64,000 bases of DNA, taken from assembly GCA_020402865.1 (NCBI GenBank), contig JADBYT010000015.1, positions 270,694 to 334,693 of the forward strand. Reading direction: 5' to 3'. The notes below the pieces were generated by a model. It had not been told where the DNA came from. It saw only the letters and a list, made by a program, of their open reading frames with translations, and did no database searches. The DNA comes from Bacteroidota bacterium (lineage in GTDB: Bacteria > Bacteroidota > Bacteroidia > Palsa-965). Of the stretch, positions 51,841-61,872 are shown piece by piece. Positions within the stretch are counted from its first letter, which is position 1. Each line of letters begins with the position of its first letter. The translations under genes and the position numbers were made by a program.

Positions 51841-54366
51841 TTAAAAGTGCATAATCATGCGCAAACTGATCTGCCTTGCGGTTAAATAGTTGGGTACGGC
51901 ATAACTGCGGCCGGTTACATCTTTCACCCAGAAATAAGAAACCGTGTTGTTTACCTGCAGCAGGTTATACACTTCAAGTCCTGCCCAGAGCGATTTTATA
52001 TGATGGAAAGGATTTGAATTTTTCAACGGTTTATCTTCCTTGATAATCTGATACGAGAAACCAATATCCACACGACGGTAAGGCGGGTAGCGGAACACTG
52101 ATTTGTATCGTTCGCGTGTGGGCGGACCAAAAGGCAGGCCGGTACCAAGAATCAGACCTATATTCATTTTACAGTCGGGCAGCTTGGGCAGGTAGTCCTG
52201 AAAATAGAGAGAGAACGTAAGTGTCTGATCGGTTGGACGGGGAATAAAGCCGGGATTAATGGTAATGGTGTCGGTGGGAATGTTGTTTAATGTGTAGCCG
52301 GGTATTATCGTGTCGCCATCGCTGTTGAGCAGGATGTAATAGAAATCGTTGTAGAGGTTTTCGCGTGTGCGCAGCAGCGAGAGGTTTACCCACGATTCGG
52401 TGCCGCGCACAAATTCGCCGTTCAGTTTCAGGTCGATACCGTAGGCATAGCCATAGGCAAGGTTTTCGCCGTAATAACGCAAACGCACGTCCACCATGTC
52501 GTAAGGCACAAGGTTGTCGAGATATTTGTAATAGGCCTCTGCAATGAAACGGAACGGCCGCCCCCAGCCTTTAAAAACCAGGTCGCTGCCTACTACGGCA
52601 TGCACCGACTGCTGTGCTTTAAGTTTGCGGTTCAGTGCGCCGTTGTAGTTGCGCATTTCGCGGTAAAAAGGCGGCTGATTATAAATTCCGCCCGCAGCCT
52701 TAAACACCACATCCGCTTTCCAGTGCGGTGTCCACGAAAGTTGCGCACGCGGACTCACCACCAGCTGGCCGTTTTGTGTCCAGTAATTACTACGCACTCC
52801 CAGGGTGAGTGAGAGCAGAGAAGAATCAGCCAGTGTGTCGGAAAAACGGTATTGTCCGTATCCCTGAAAGCGCCACGAAATCATTTCGGCCCCACCTTTA
52901 ATCACATCCAGCATATCGAGGCTGTTTGTGGGGAGGTAGGGCAGTGAATAATCTACAGAGTCAACATAAAGCCATTCGCTGATTTCGTCGCGAATTATTT
53001 CATAGCCTGCTTTTGCGCCCCAGGTGAAGCTATGCCGGGGTGAGGTGTACCAGCCTTTCACTTCGCCGGTGTGAACATAGGCATCCAGCGTATTACGTGC
53101 ATGATTGAGAAATGCGCCTACCCCTCGATTAAACGCTACCTGTCCGAATTCGGGTTTGCCAAAATCCGCTTCCAGCTGGTCGATGCGGTATGCACCAAGC
53201 ACATCAAAGAATTCAGTTTCGTAGGTATTGAAGGTGGAGAAAATGAATTTCCAGCGTAAGATGCGGTCTCCGTCTTCACCCATTGTGCGCTGGTAATTTA
53301 ATGCGGCGGCATTAAAAACAGTTTGAAAGCGGTTGTTTTCCTGTCCGGCAAAAAACACGGTAAATTTCAACGCATTGTTCAATGTACCGAAAGCCGTTTC
53401 GCGCGTTTGTGGTGCAAGGGTATAGCGGTTTACGGCGTAGTTGCCCAGATAATCCACGTACCAGCGCTCATTCATCTGCCAGGTCAGGTAGGCCTGCACG
53501 TCGGTAAAGTTGGCGGTATAATCGCCGGCCACATCAAGGGCATTGAGCAGGTAGCGGTTTGATTTCTGCCGCGCTCCAAACATCCATGTAAACCGGTTAT
53601 CGGCTGTTGAACCTTCGAGTGTGAGGTTGGCGCCAAGAAGGCTGGCTGTGGCCGTGCCACGGAATTTCGAAGGGCGTTTATATTTCACATCCAGCACCGA
53701 TGACATTTTATCGCCGTATTTTGCTTCAAAGCCGCCGGCCGAGAAGAAAATAGACTCCACCATGTCCACATTCGGGAAGCTAAGGCCTTCCTGCTGGCCT
53801 GCACGGGTAAGAAACGGGCGGTAAATTTCAATATCGTTTACATACACAAGGTTTTCATCGAAACTGCCGCCGCGCACCGAATACTGGTTGCTGAGTTCGT
53901 TGTTTGAGCTTACGCCAATGGCGGTAAAGCGGAGCAACTGGCTGATGTCGGGATTCGGTGTGGGAAGCTGTGGCACACGAGGAGGCAGGAAAATACCCGT
54001 GCCTGAACCGCGTTCGGTTTTGGTAAATGTGCCGAGGCTGATGGTGCTGAGGGAAACATTGCGTGTAATGTTTTCGCCGTCTTGCGGTGTGATCACAAAC
54101 GTATATGGCCGGTAGCCCACACCGCGTACAATAATTGTATCCGCCACCCCTGCAGGAACAGCCAGCATGTAATAGCCTTTTACGCTGGTGGTGGCGCCCT
54201 GACGACTGTTTTTGCAATATACCTGCACCATTTCAGCCGGCACGCCGGCCGAGTCGGTGACCTGACCGGAAATTACAGCTGTTTGTGCGGCGGCACTAAG
54301 GCCAGACAGCAAAAAAAGGAAGAAAACGAAAAGACGGAGTACTAAATTCACGCGGCAATAACGCAA
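51841..54366 (-). CDS. TonB-dependent receptor with carboxypeptidase-like N-terminal domain
   Basis: The 841-residue outer-membrane receptor has a signal peptide (residues 1-28, ending A-A-A-Q), a carboxypeptidase-regulatory-like domain (about 30-110, I-S-G-Q-V-T-D-S-A-G-V-P), a plug domain with N-Q-Y-S-V-R-G-G-S-F-D-E-N-L-V-Y-V-N-D-I-E-I-Y and a C-terminal 22-strand barrel ending in R-M-I-M-H-F. The substrate is unknown. No SusD-like gene is adjacent; a short carboxypeptidase-like gene starts upstream instead. It follows that gene with an 11-nt gap, so the two are one operon. Confidence 0.93.
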   Translation of the reverse strand: MRYCRVNLVLRLFVFFLFLLSGLSAAAQTAVISGQVTDSAGVPAEMVQVYCKNSRQGATTSVKGYYMLAVPAGVADTIIVRGVGYRPYTFVITPQDGENITRNVSLSTISLGTFTKTERGSGTGIFLPPRVPQLPTPNPDISQLLRFTAIGVSSNNELSNQYSVRGGSFDENLVYVNDIEIYRPFLTRAGQQEGLSFPNVDMVESIFFSAGGFEAKYGDKMSSVLDVKYKRPSKFRGTATASLLGANLTLEGSTADNRFTWMFGARQKSNRYLLNALDVAGDYTANFTDVQAYLTWQMNERWYVDYLGNYAVNRYTLAPQTRETAFGTLNNALKFTVFFAGQENNRFQTVFNAAALNYQRTMGEDGDRILRWKFIFSTFNTYETEFFDVLGAYRIDQLEADFGKPEFGQVAFNRGVGAFLNHARNTLDAYVHTGEVKGWYTSPRHSFTWGAKAGYEIIRDEISEWLYVDSVDYSLPYLPTNSLDMLDVIKGGAEMISWRFQGYGQYRFSDTLADSSLLSLTLGVRSNYWTQNGQLVVSPRAQLSWTPHWKADVVFKAAGGIYNQPPFYREMRNYNGALNRKLKAQQSVHAVVGSDLVFKGWGRPFRFIAEAYYKYLDNLVPYDMVDVRLRYYGENLAYGYAYGIDLKLNGEFVRGTESWVNLSLLRTRENLYNDFYYILLNSDGDTIIPGYTLNNIPTDTITINPGFIPRPTDQTLTFSLYFQDYLPKLPDCKMNIGLILGTGLPFGPPTRERYKSVFRYPPYRRVDIGFSYQIIKEDKPLKNSNPFHHIKSLWAGLEVYNLLQVNNTVSYFWVKDVTGRSYAVPNYLTARQISLRMIMHF

Positions 54367-54377
54367 AAAACGCCCGA

Positions 54378-55046
54378 TTATTGGTTATTTCTGAATGCAC
54401 CGTTGCGGGCAGCCTGAATAAATTTGGCCCAGGCTACCGGGTTCAGCAGGTTATTGGGCACTGCCTGTCCGGCATAATAATTTTTGTTCACCTGCTGCTG
54501 CATCTGATATTTATACGACATGGTAGCATCGTTTCGTACAATTTCGGCTGCTGCAGCCATTGTGCGGGCATCAAGGTTTTGCCGTGCGCGCTCCAGGTCA
54601 TCATCGGGCACTTCGAGCGATAAAAAAGCCGTTTTAAACTGGTCTTTTGTGGGCCATGGATAAATAACCTGCTCTTTCATCAGCATGGTATCGGCACGCA
54701 AAGCCTGTACATGTGTAACGGTGCCGGGGCGCGAAAATGTATCGGGCACAATAAAAACGCCGCGTTTGTAGCCAAGTGCAAAATATTCGATGGTGTCGCG
54801 TTCCTGTACCACTAATGAATAATAGCCATTAGGCGTACTGTACACACCGCGGGTTGAGTTTTTTATTACTACCGCCACAAACGGTAAGGGCTGCAAACTG
54901 TCGGCATCAACCATCATGCCGCTGAGCTGGATAATTGTGCGCACCGAATCGGCTTTGGTTTGAGCTTTGGCACCCACCTGCTGGGCATGCAGCGAAGACA
55001 GCGCACCGGCAAGCAGTAAATACATGAAGAGTTGAAATACCCGCAT
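54378..55046 (-). CDS. Exported carboxypeptidase-regulatory-like domain protein
   Basis: The 222-residue protein has a signal peptide (residues 1-21, ending L-H-A-Q-Q), a carboxypeptidase-regulatory-like domain (about residues 35-110, G-M-M-V-D-A-D-S-L-Q-P-L-P-F-V-A-V and T-P-N-G-Y-Y-S-L-V-V) and a helical tail. The receptor in the same operon has a similar domain at its N-terminus. Such a stand-alone version might dock to the receptor or to periplasmic partners. The start ATG 55046 abuts the -7 box. Confidence 0.82.
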   Translation of the reverse strand: MRVFQLFMYLLLAGALSSLHAQQVGAKAQTKADSVRTIIQLSGMMVDADSLQPLPFVAVVIKNSTRGVYSTPNGYYSLVVQERDTIEYFALGYKRGVFIVPDTFSRPGTVTHVQALRADTMLMKEQVIYPWPTKDQFKTAFLSLEVPDDDLERARQNLDARTMAAAAEIVRNDATMSYKYQMQQQVNKNYYAGQAVPNNLLNPVAWAKFIQAARNGAFRNNQ

Positions 55047-55051
55047 TGCTT

Positions 55052-55059
55052 CAAAATTA
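55052..55059 (-). promoter_or_regulatory. -7 box TAATTTTG abutting the start at 55046
   Basis: An exact TAnnTTTG on the minus strand ending 5 nt before the ATG; predicted leader 1-2 nt. Confidence 0.45.
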
Positions 55060-55198
55060 CGAAAAAAGAAAGGTCGCTGTTCGATATGAGTTTGTTTATT
55101 TAGGTTAATAAGCTTTATTTCTGCCTAACTGAGTTTTTGAGATTTCCGGTTGTATTCTGTTTGCGGGCAATGACTATCTTGTGGCAAACTTTTTCCCA

Positions 55199-56284
55199 AT
55201 GAGACCCATTTTTACCCTGTTTGCATCGTTCCTTGCTTCCGCTGCGTTCGGACAAATTACCATCACTCAGTCTGATATGCCTTCGCAGGGCGATACGATC
55301 AGGGTGAGTTATGCCTCCAATACAGCCAACGTAAATCACACAGCAACCGGCCCCAATTTTACCTGGAATTTTTCGGCGCTCACACCCAATGCGCAGCAGG
55401 TTCTTGAGTTTGCTACCCCCACAGCATTGCCATTTAATTTCACCGCAACGTATGGTGTACTCAACCCATCGCCTGATTCGATTCCGTTTATTGGCGCCAT
55501 TCCCACCAATTTTGTGGATTACTACAAAAACGGTTCAAGCGGTTACCGTCAGGTAGGGTCGAGTTTCGATTATGCGCCTCTTGGTAATTTTTCTATTCCC
55601 ATTATTTACACCAGTTCGGATTACGTCTATCGTTTTCCCATGAATTATAATAATATCGACAGTTCAGACGCAGCTTATTCCTTTCAGTTGCCCGGGCTGG
55701 CTTATTTCGGACAGGAACGCCACCGCGTGAACCGTGTGGATGGCTGGGGAACACTGATCACACCTTTTGGCACCTTTCAAACACTCCGCGTTCGCTCGGT
55801 AATTGATGCGGTTGATACAATTTCATTTGATACCACCGGCACCGGATTTACATTTCCCCGTCCGCAAGTAGTTGAATACAAGTGGCTTTCGCAAAATGGT
55901 AAAATAGCCCTGCTTGAAGTAGAAGCGCAGGTGTTTAATAATATTGAAACCGTAACCAATGTAATTTACCGCGACAGTCTGCGTGCCAATGTATTTCAGG
56001 TTGGTATTGTGGAGCCTGGTGCGGCTGGTGTGGTAACCGCACTGTATCCTAACCCGGCGCAGGATGAACTGAATCTGTTCTGGACACAAACCTCCCAGAT
56101 GCAGACGCGTATTGAAATCTGTGATTTATACGGACGGGTAGTTTGGACCGAAAACGCAGGTACGCTGGCTCAGGGCGCTCAGAGCCGAAAACTCAATGTA
56201 GCAACACTTAATTCGGGCGTTTACCTTGTGCGTATTCATTCTGAAAACGGCTCATCAAAGGCCGAATGTTTCGTGAAGAGATAA
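55199..56284 (+). CDS. Secreted protein with T9SS type A sorting domain
   Basis: The 361-residue protein has a signal peptide (residues 1-19, ending A-A-F-G-Q), a beta-rich body of about 265 residues without a known family match, and a C-terminal type A sorting domain (A-L-Y-P-N-P-A-Q-D-E-L ... G-V-Y-L-V-R-I-H). ATG 55199 is preferred over an in-frame start at 55181 because it gives the export signal. Its function is unknown. It is divergent from the carboxypeptidase-like gene. Downstream 56285-56575 holds no gene and no clear promoter box. Confidence 0.82.
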   Translation: MRPIFTLFASFLASAAFGQITITQSDMPSQGDTIRVSYASNTANVNHTATGPNFTWNFSALTPNAQQVLEFATPTALPFNFTATYGVLNPSPDSIPFIGAIPTNFVDYYKNGSSGYRQVGSSFDYAPLGNFSIPIIYTSSDYVYRFPMNYNNIDSSDAAYSFQLPGLAYFGQERHRVNRVDGWGTLITPFGTFQTLRVRSVIDAVDTISFDTTGTGFTFPRPQVVEYKWLSQNGKIALLEVEAQVFNNIETVTNVIYRDSLRANVFQVGIVEPGAAGVVTALYPNPAQDELNLFWTQTSQMQTRIEICDLYGRVVWTENAGTLAQGAQSRKLNVATLNSGVYLVRIHSENGSSKAECFVKR

Positions 56285-56575
56285 GCATGCTTACTAAATT
56301 AGCTGTGATTTCAACAGGTTAAATCGCTGTTTTTCAGTATTTTCCAGTATTTTTAACGCTAGTTTGTTGAAAAGTGCGTAACATTGCGCACCCCTTTGCG
56401 TAAAACGGAATGGAACTGACTGCCAAAACCTGTTAACATGCTGGAACTTTTTACGCGCCTACTCACCGTAATCGTACATGGTGAACATATCTTCCGCCCG
56501 GTAATGCTCCGTGTGCGTGCACGTTCAACCCGCTTTCCCCGTAAACCTTTCTGATTTTCAGAACCCTCTCTTCCT

Positions 56576-59500
56576 ATGAAGCAAATTGCTACGCTATTTG
56601 CGGCTTTGATGTTGTCTGTTTCTGCTTTAGCGCAGGATCTTTCTGTAATTAACATCATCAGCCCGGTGAGTGGATGTGCGCTCACGGCAAACGAGAACGT
56701 AACCATCCGTATCTTCAACTTCGGCCCCAACCTGCCGGCAGGTACTACTTTTAATGTATCGTATGTCATTAACGCAGGTGCGCCGGTTACCGAACTGGTT
56801 ACCTTGTCATCGGTGTTGCTCACCAACTCCACATTAAACTATACGTTTACAAGTCAGGCTAACTTAACTACGCCCGGACTTTATACGTTTAATGGTTCGG
56901 TGTCTATTGCCGGCGATATTAACCCCACCAACAATACCTTTACGGGTTACAATGTTACTTCTACTGCCGCATCAGTTGGCGGAACTGTGTCAGGGCCGGC
57001 CAGCGTATGTATTACGGGTAACTCGGGTGCGGTTACACTTTCGGGAAATACGGGCAATGTAATACGTTGGGAATATTCAACAGATGGTGGTGTAACCTGG
57101 TTTACACTTTCCAATACCACCACCACCCAGTCGTTTACTGATTTGAATACACAAACGCTTTACAGGGCAGTGGTGCAAAACGGTTCATGCACACCGGCTA
57201 CTTCTTCCATCCATACCATTAATATTGATAATGCTTCTGTGGGCGGAACCATTACGCCTGCCACAAGCAGTGTATGTGTATCGGCTAACTCCGGAACCTT
57301 AACATTGGGTGGACGAACCGGTAACGTAGTACGCTGGGAGTTTTCCACCGACGGTGGTGTGACCTGGAACATTATTGCCAATACTGCGGCCACACAAACC
57401 TTTACCAATATTCCTTCTACACGCCTGTACCGGGCATTTGTGCAAAACGGCACCTGCAACGGGGCATATTCGGCCAATGCTACGGTAACCGTAAATCCTT
57501 TGCCGGTAGGCGGAACCATTAATCCGGCAACAACTACGGTTTGCGCCGGATCAAATAGTGGTACACTCACACTTTCGGGCCACATTAGTTCGGTGGCACG
57601 TTGGGAATTTTCTATTGACGGTGGTGTGACCTGGATCAATATTTCGAATTTTTCGGCCACACAAAACTTCTCAAACCTTACCCAGTCGCGCCTGTATCGG
57701 GTGCGTGTACAAAGCGGAGCCTGCGGAGTAACCTATTCAGCGGTGGCGGCAGTTAACGTTACGTCCACTACAGTGGGTGGTACGGTGTCTCCGGCCTCGG
57801 TTGCTGTATGTACCGGTACCAACAGTGGTGTGGTGAATCTTACCGGCAGCAACGGTTCAGTGCTTTTCTGGGAACAGTCTGTTGATGGCGGCGTAACCTG
57901 GACAAACATTGCCAATACAACCAACGTACAGGCTTACACTAACCTTACCACAACCACCATGTATCGTGCATTTTCGCAAAGTGGTGGCTGTGTCGGCGCA
58001 TACTCAGCTCCCACCACCATAAATGTAAACGAGTTTGCAGTAGGCGGTACGGTAACCGGCGGCATGGTGGTTTGCAGTGGTTCTAATTCCGGTACGCTCA
58101 ATCTTACGGGTCAGCTTGGAAATGTAACCAGCTGGGAATTTTCAAACGACGGCGTAACCTGGAACAGTATTTCGAACACCACTGCTTCACAGTCTTATTT
58201 AAACCTTACTGATACTACCTACTACCGCGCCATTGTGGCCAACGGTGTGTGTCCGGCCGATACTTCTGTTGTGGATACACTGTTTGTGGATTCGGTAACT
58301 GTGGGTGGTACACTTGCACCGGCTACGGCTGTGGTTTGCAGTGGTATTAACAGCGGTACCATTACACTCACCGGACAGGTAGGCAATGTGCTTCGCTGGG
58401 AATATTCAACCGACAACGGCCTTACCTGGATTACCATCAGCAACACCAGCAACATACAGGCTTATACCAATGTAAGTGTACCTACACTTTACCGTGCGGT
58501 GGTTCAAAGCGGTGTTTGTGCACTGGCTTATTCATCAACCACACTGCTTACGCTCAATTCGCCATCGGTGGCCGGAACGCTTTATGGTTCAAATACCGTG
58601 TGCAGTGGTTCAAACAGCGGCTTGCTCACACTGGTAGGTTCGCAAGGCTCTATCACAAACTGGGAAGCATCAACCGACGGTGGTTTGACCTGGAGCAACA
58701 TCGCCAACACCACAGCCAACTACAACTACCTCAACCTTACGGATACCACAATTTACCGTGCGCTTGTGACTAACGGTATTTGTCCGGCTGATACTTCCAC
58801 TCTGGTTACCATTTTTGTAGATAGTCCTTCAATAGGTGGTGTGGTATCGGTAAGCGATACGGTATGCAGCGGTGCAAACAGCGGTACAGTTTCGCTCAGC
58901 GGCCACGTAGGTATTGTTGATGGCTGGGAGTACTCTATTGATGGCGGTGTAACCTGGATTTATATTTCCAATTCTACCACCACACAGGGTTACAGCAACC
59001 TTACGCAAACCACCAGCTACCGCGCACGTGTGAAAAATGGTGTTTGTCCGCCCATTACCTCCATTGAAGCTACTATTACAGTTGATGTGCCGTCAATCGG
59101 CGGTTCGGTTTCGGGCAGCACTTCGGTGTGCATCAGTGGCAACAACGGTACACTTACGCTTACCGGCTCATCGGGCAACATTACTACATGGGAATCATCA
59201 ACCGACGGTGGTTTAACCTGGGTACCCAACGGCAATACCACTATTTCAGAAACCTACACCAACCTTACCGATACAACCTGGTACCGCGCCATTGTGCAAA
59301 GCGGTGTGTGCGGTGGCGATACTTCTTCCATTGGTGTTGTTACTGTTGATCCCGCCACAGTTGGCGGTGTGGCTACGCCTTCTGATACGGTGTGTGCCGG
59401 TGCCAATGGCGGAGTAATCCGCGTTACCGGTTTTGTGGGTAACATTATCCGCTGGGAAACATCGCTCGACGGCAATAACTGGATTGCCTTTGCCAATACC

Positions 59501-60856
59501 AGCGACTCGATTATTTACAGCAACCTGAACCAGACAACCTACTACCGCGCACTTGTACAAAGCGGCGTATGCGCTCCGGCACAGTACTCGGCCATAGATA
59601 CCATTGTGGTCACTACACCAGCCAGTGCAGGTACTATCAGTGGTGCGGCTTCAGTTTGTGTAGGAACGGGTAGTGGTGTGCTTAACCTGCAAAACTATGT
59701 AGGCAATGTAACAGGCTGGCAAAGTTCTACCGATGGCGGACTTACCTGGACAAACATTGCCAATACAACAGCATCACAAAACTGGTCGGCTCCGGCTGAT
59801 ACAATCTGGTATCGTGCCATTGTGGCCAACGGCGCATGTGCCCCCGATACCTCACTGCCTGCCATGATTGCCGTATTGCCCCAGCCTGTGGCCGCGTTTA
59901 CAGCTGCTCCGGTATGCGAAGGCAACGTAACCACTTTTGTAAATACCACTACTGTAGCTTCGGGCTTCATCATTTTCCAAAGCTGGGATTTCGGCGACAA
60001 TGATGCCAGTGTAGCGGCTAACCCCACACACATGTATGCCGCTGGCGGAAATTACAACGTTACACTGATCAGCATTTCCAATGCGGGTTGTTCGGATACG
60101 GCTACTGCCACTGTGGTGGTAAATGCCCTGCCTTCGGCTGCCATTACCGCTTCGGGAAGCACCACACTTTGTGCCGGCGACAGCATTACACTTAGCGTGC
60201 CCGCGGCAGCCAGCAATAGTTATGTATGGAATACGGCTGCCACAACCAGCAGCATTGTGGTAAATTCGGCCGGAACCTATTCTGTTTTGGTAGCCGATAC
60301 CAATACTGGCTGTCAGAGCAGTGATTCGGTTTCAGTTAGCGTTATTCCCAGCCCGCTGGCAAACGCCGGTTCCGACCAGTCGGTGAGCGCAGGCGAAACC
60401 ATTCAGCTCAACGGCACTGGCGGAGCAATTTACAGCTGGGCCCCGTCAAACGGTTTAAACAACACAACCATTGCATCGCCCACGGTTACAGCTCCGTTCA
60501 CAATTACCTACACGCTTACCGTAACTGATCTGAACGGCTGTTCAGATACCGACGCGGTAACCATTACGCTGCTGAGCGATTTCAACCTTGTAGTAGCCAA
60601 CCTGATGACACCCAACGGCGATGGCTTTAACGATGTGTGGAATGTAATGGGTATTGAACAGTATCCGGGCAACCGTGTAACGATCTACAACCGCAACGGT
60701 ATGCTGGTGTACGAAACCGAAAATTACAACAACACCTGGGGCGGAACCTACAACGGTGCCGAGCTGCCCGATGGAACCTATTATTACGTCATTACTTTCC
60801 CCGATACAGACCGGGAAGTAAAAGGTGCAATTACCATACTCCATGAAGGCAAATAA
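56576..60856 (+). CDS. Large repeat surface protein with T9SS type B (CHU_C) sorting domain
   Basis: The 1426-residue protein has a signal peptide (residues 1-19), a first beta domain (about 20-130), then eleven tandem Ig-like repeats of about 88 residues (about 132-1100). Each repeat has V-G-G-T ... V-C ... S-G-x-L-x-L-x-G and W-E-x-S-x-D-G-G-x-T-W. A PKD domain (about 1105-1183) follows with S-W-D-F-G-D-N-D, then Ig-like material, then a type B domain with M-T-P-N-G-D-G-F-N-D-V-W and G-T-Y-Y-Y-V. It is likely a surface adhesin or matrix protein. The PorP/SprF and PorE-like genes behind it likely handle its export and anchoring. Confidence 0.92.
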   Translation: MKQIATLFAALMLSVSALAQDLSVINIISPVSGCALTANENVTIRIFNFGPNLPAGTTFNVSYVINAGAPVTELVTLSSVLLTNSTLNYTFTSQANLTTPGLYTFNGSVSIAGDINPTNNTFTGYNVTSTAASVGGTVSGPASVCITGNSGAVTLSGNTGNVIRWEYSTDGGVTWFTLSNTTTTQSFTDLNTQTLYRAVVQNGSCTPATSSIHTINIDNASVGGTITPATSSVCVSANSGTLTLGGRTGNVVRWEFSTDGGVTWNIIANTAATQTFTNIPSTRLYRAFVQNGTCNGAYSANATVTVNPLPVGGTINPATTTVCAGSNSGTLTLSGHISSVARWEFSIDGGVTWINISNFSATQNFSNLTQSRLYRVRVQSGACGVTYSAVAAVNVTSTTVGGTVSPASVAVCTGTNSGVVNLTGSNGSVLFWEQSVDGGVTWTNIANTTNVQAYTNLTTTTMYRAFSQSGGCVGAYSAPTTINVNEFAVGGTVTGGMVVCSGSNSGTLNLTGQLGNVTSWEFSNDGVTWNSISNTTASQSYLNLTDTTYYRAIVANGVCPADTSVVDTLFVDSVTVGGTLAPATAVVCSGINSGTITLTGQVGNVLRWEYSTDNGLTWITISNTSNIQAYTNVSVPTLYRAVVQSGVCALAYSSTTLLTLNSPSVAGTLYGSNTVCSGSNSGLLTLVGSQGSITNWEASTDGGLTWSNIANTTANYNYLNLTDTTIYRALVTNGICPADTSTLVTIFVDSPSIGGVVSVSDTVCSGANSGTVSLSGHVGIVDGWEYSIDGGVTWIYISNSTTTQGYSNLTQTTSYRARVKNGVCPPITSIEATITVDVPSIGGSVSGSTSVCISGNNGTLTLTGSSGNITTWESSTDGGLTWVPNGNTTISETYTNLTDTTWYRAIVQSGVCGGDTSSIGVVTVDPATVGGVATPSDTVCAGANGGVIRVTGFVGNIIRWETSLDGNNWIAFANTSDSIIYSNLNQTTYYRALVQSGVCAPAQYSAIDTIVVTTPASAGTISGAASVCVGTGSGVLNLQNYVGNVTGWQSSTDGGLTWTNIANTTASQNWSAPADTIWYRAIVANGACAPDTSLPAMIAVLPQPVAAFTAAPVCEGNVTTFVNTTTVASGFIIFQSWDFGDNDASVAANPTHMYAAGGNYNVTLISISNAGCSDTATATVVVNALPSAAITASGSTTLCAGDSITLSVPAAASNSYVWNTAATTSSIVVNSAGTYSVLVADTNTGCQSSDSVSVSVIPSPLANAGSDQSVSAGETIQLNGTGGAIYSWAPSNGLNNTTIASPTVTAPFTITYTLTVTDLNGCSDTDAVTITLLSDFNLVVANLMTPNGDGFNDVWNVMGIEQYPGNRVTIYNRNGMLVYETENYNNTWGGTYNGAELPDGTYYYVITFPDTDREVKGAITILHEGK

Positions 60857-60881
60857 GTTGAACCACCTGAACTCAAAAACC

Positions 60882-61832
60882 ATGAAGAAGATTTTCATCA
60901 CGGCTGCTTTTACAGGTGCGTTCGCACTGCAGTCAACCGCTCAACAGCTTCCGCTTTACAGCCAGTATGCATTCAATCCGTTTATCTACAATCCGGCCAT
61001 GACAGGCATTTCGGGCGAAACCAATGCGTTTCTGACCCACCGCCAGCAGTGGACACAGATGACGGGCAGCCCTACAACCAATGCCATTACGGTAGATGGT
61101 TTTATGGACGATAAGAATGTAGGACTTGGTCTGGCCATCTTTAACGATGTGCAGGATATCAACGAGCGTTTAGGCATTTACACCTCGTATGCCTATCGGT
61201 TAAAAATAAACGACGACCAGCAGGTGCGTTTTGGCTTGTCTGTTGGTTTTCTGGATAACCGCATTGATTTTTCGCGTGCAGTGGTAAAAGATGTGGCTGA
61301 TCCGCTTATGCTTTCGCAAATTCAGCGTCGTGCGGCGCTTGATGCCACAGCTGCCGTTATGTACAGCTGGAAAGACCTGCGTGTGGGCATTTCGGTGCCG
61401 CAGGTAGTGGGGCAGAAGGTTGAGTTTGCATCTGTTGATTCACGCACCTATTACCAGCTGAACCGTCATTTTTTGGGCAGTGTAGGTTATAAGTACGTAA
61501 TCAACGAAGACCAGAAAATTGCTCTTGAGCCGCTGGCAATGGTTCGCTGGCTGCCCAACACACCGGTGCAGTATGATGTGAATGTGATGGGAAGCTGGCG
61601 CGATATGATCTGGCTTGGTGCTTCGTACCGCAGCAACTATGCGGTGGGCGCCAACCTGCGTGTAAAACTGTTCGGCAGTTTGAGTGCGGGCTATGCCTAC
61701 GATTTTATCATCACACCGTTGCGCACCTCTGCGGGTATCAGCCATGAGTTTATGCTGGGTTATACCTTCGGTAAAATTACCTCATCAACCTCGTCAACCA
61801 CCACCGGTCCGCTGCGTGGCAAGTACGACTAG
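60882..61832 (+). CDS. PorP/SprF family outer-membrane protein
   Basis: The 316-residue protein has a signal peptide (residues 1-19, ending Q-S-T-A-Q-Q) and the family start L-P-L-Y-S-Q-Y-A-F-N-P-F-I-Y-N-P-A-M-T-G. The rest is a beta-barrel ending E-F-M-L-G-Y-T-F-G. Start 60882 (M-K-K-I-F-I) lies 26 nt after the previous stop; an earlier ATG at 60843 would overlap that gene and lacks signal character. It is the probable partner of the preceding type B cargo. Confidence 0.93.
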   Translation: MKKIFITAAFTGAFALQSTAQQLPLYSQYAFNPFIYNPAMTGISGETNAFLTHRQQWTQMTGSPTTNAITVDGFMDDKNVGLGLAIFNDVQDINERLGIYTSYAYRLKINDDQQVRFGLSVGFLDNRIDFSRAVVKDVADPLMLSQIQRRAALDATAAVMYSWKDLRVGISVPQVVGQKVEFASVDSRTYYQLNRHFLGSVGYKYVINEDQKIALEPLAMVRWLPNTPVQYDVNVMGSWRDMIWLGASYRSNYAVGANLRVKLFGSLSAGYAYDFIITPLRTSAGISHEFMLGYTFGKITSSTSSTTTGPLRGKYD

Positions 61833-61872
61833 ATTCAAATCGCAAACAAAACGTACCATCCATTAACCCGAA

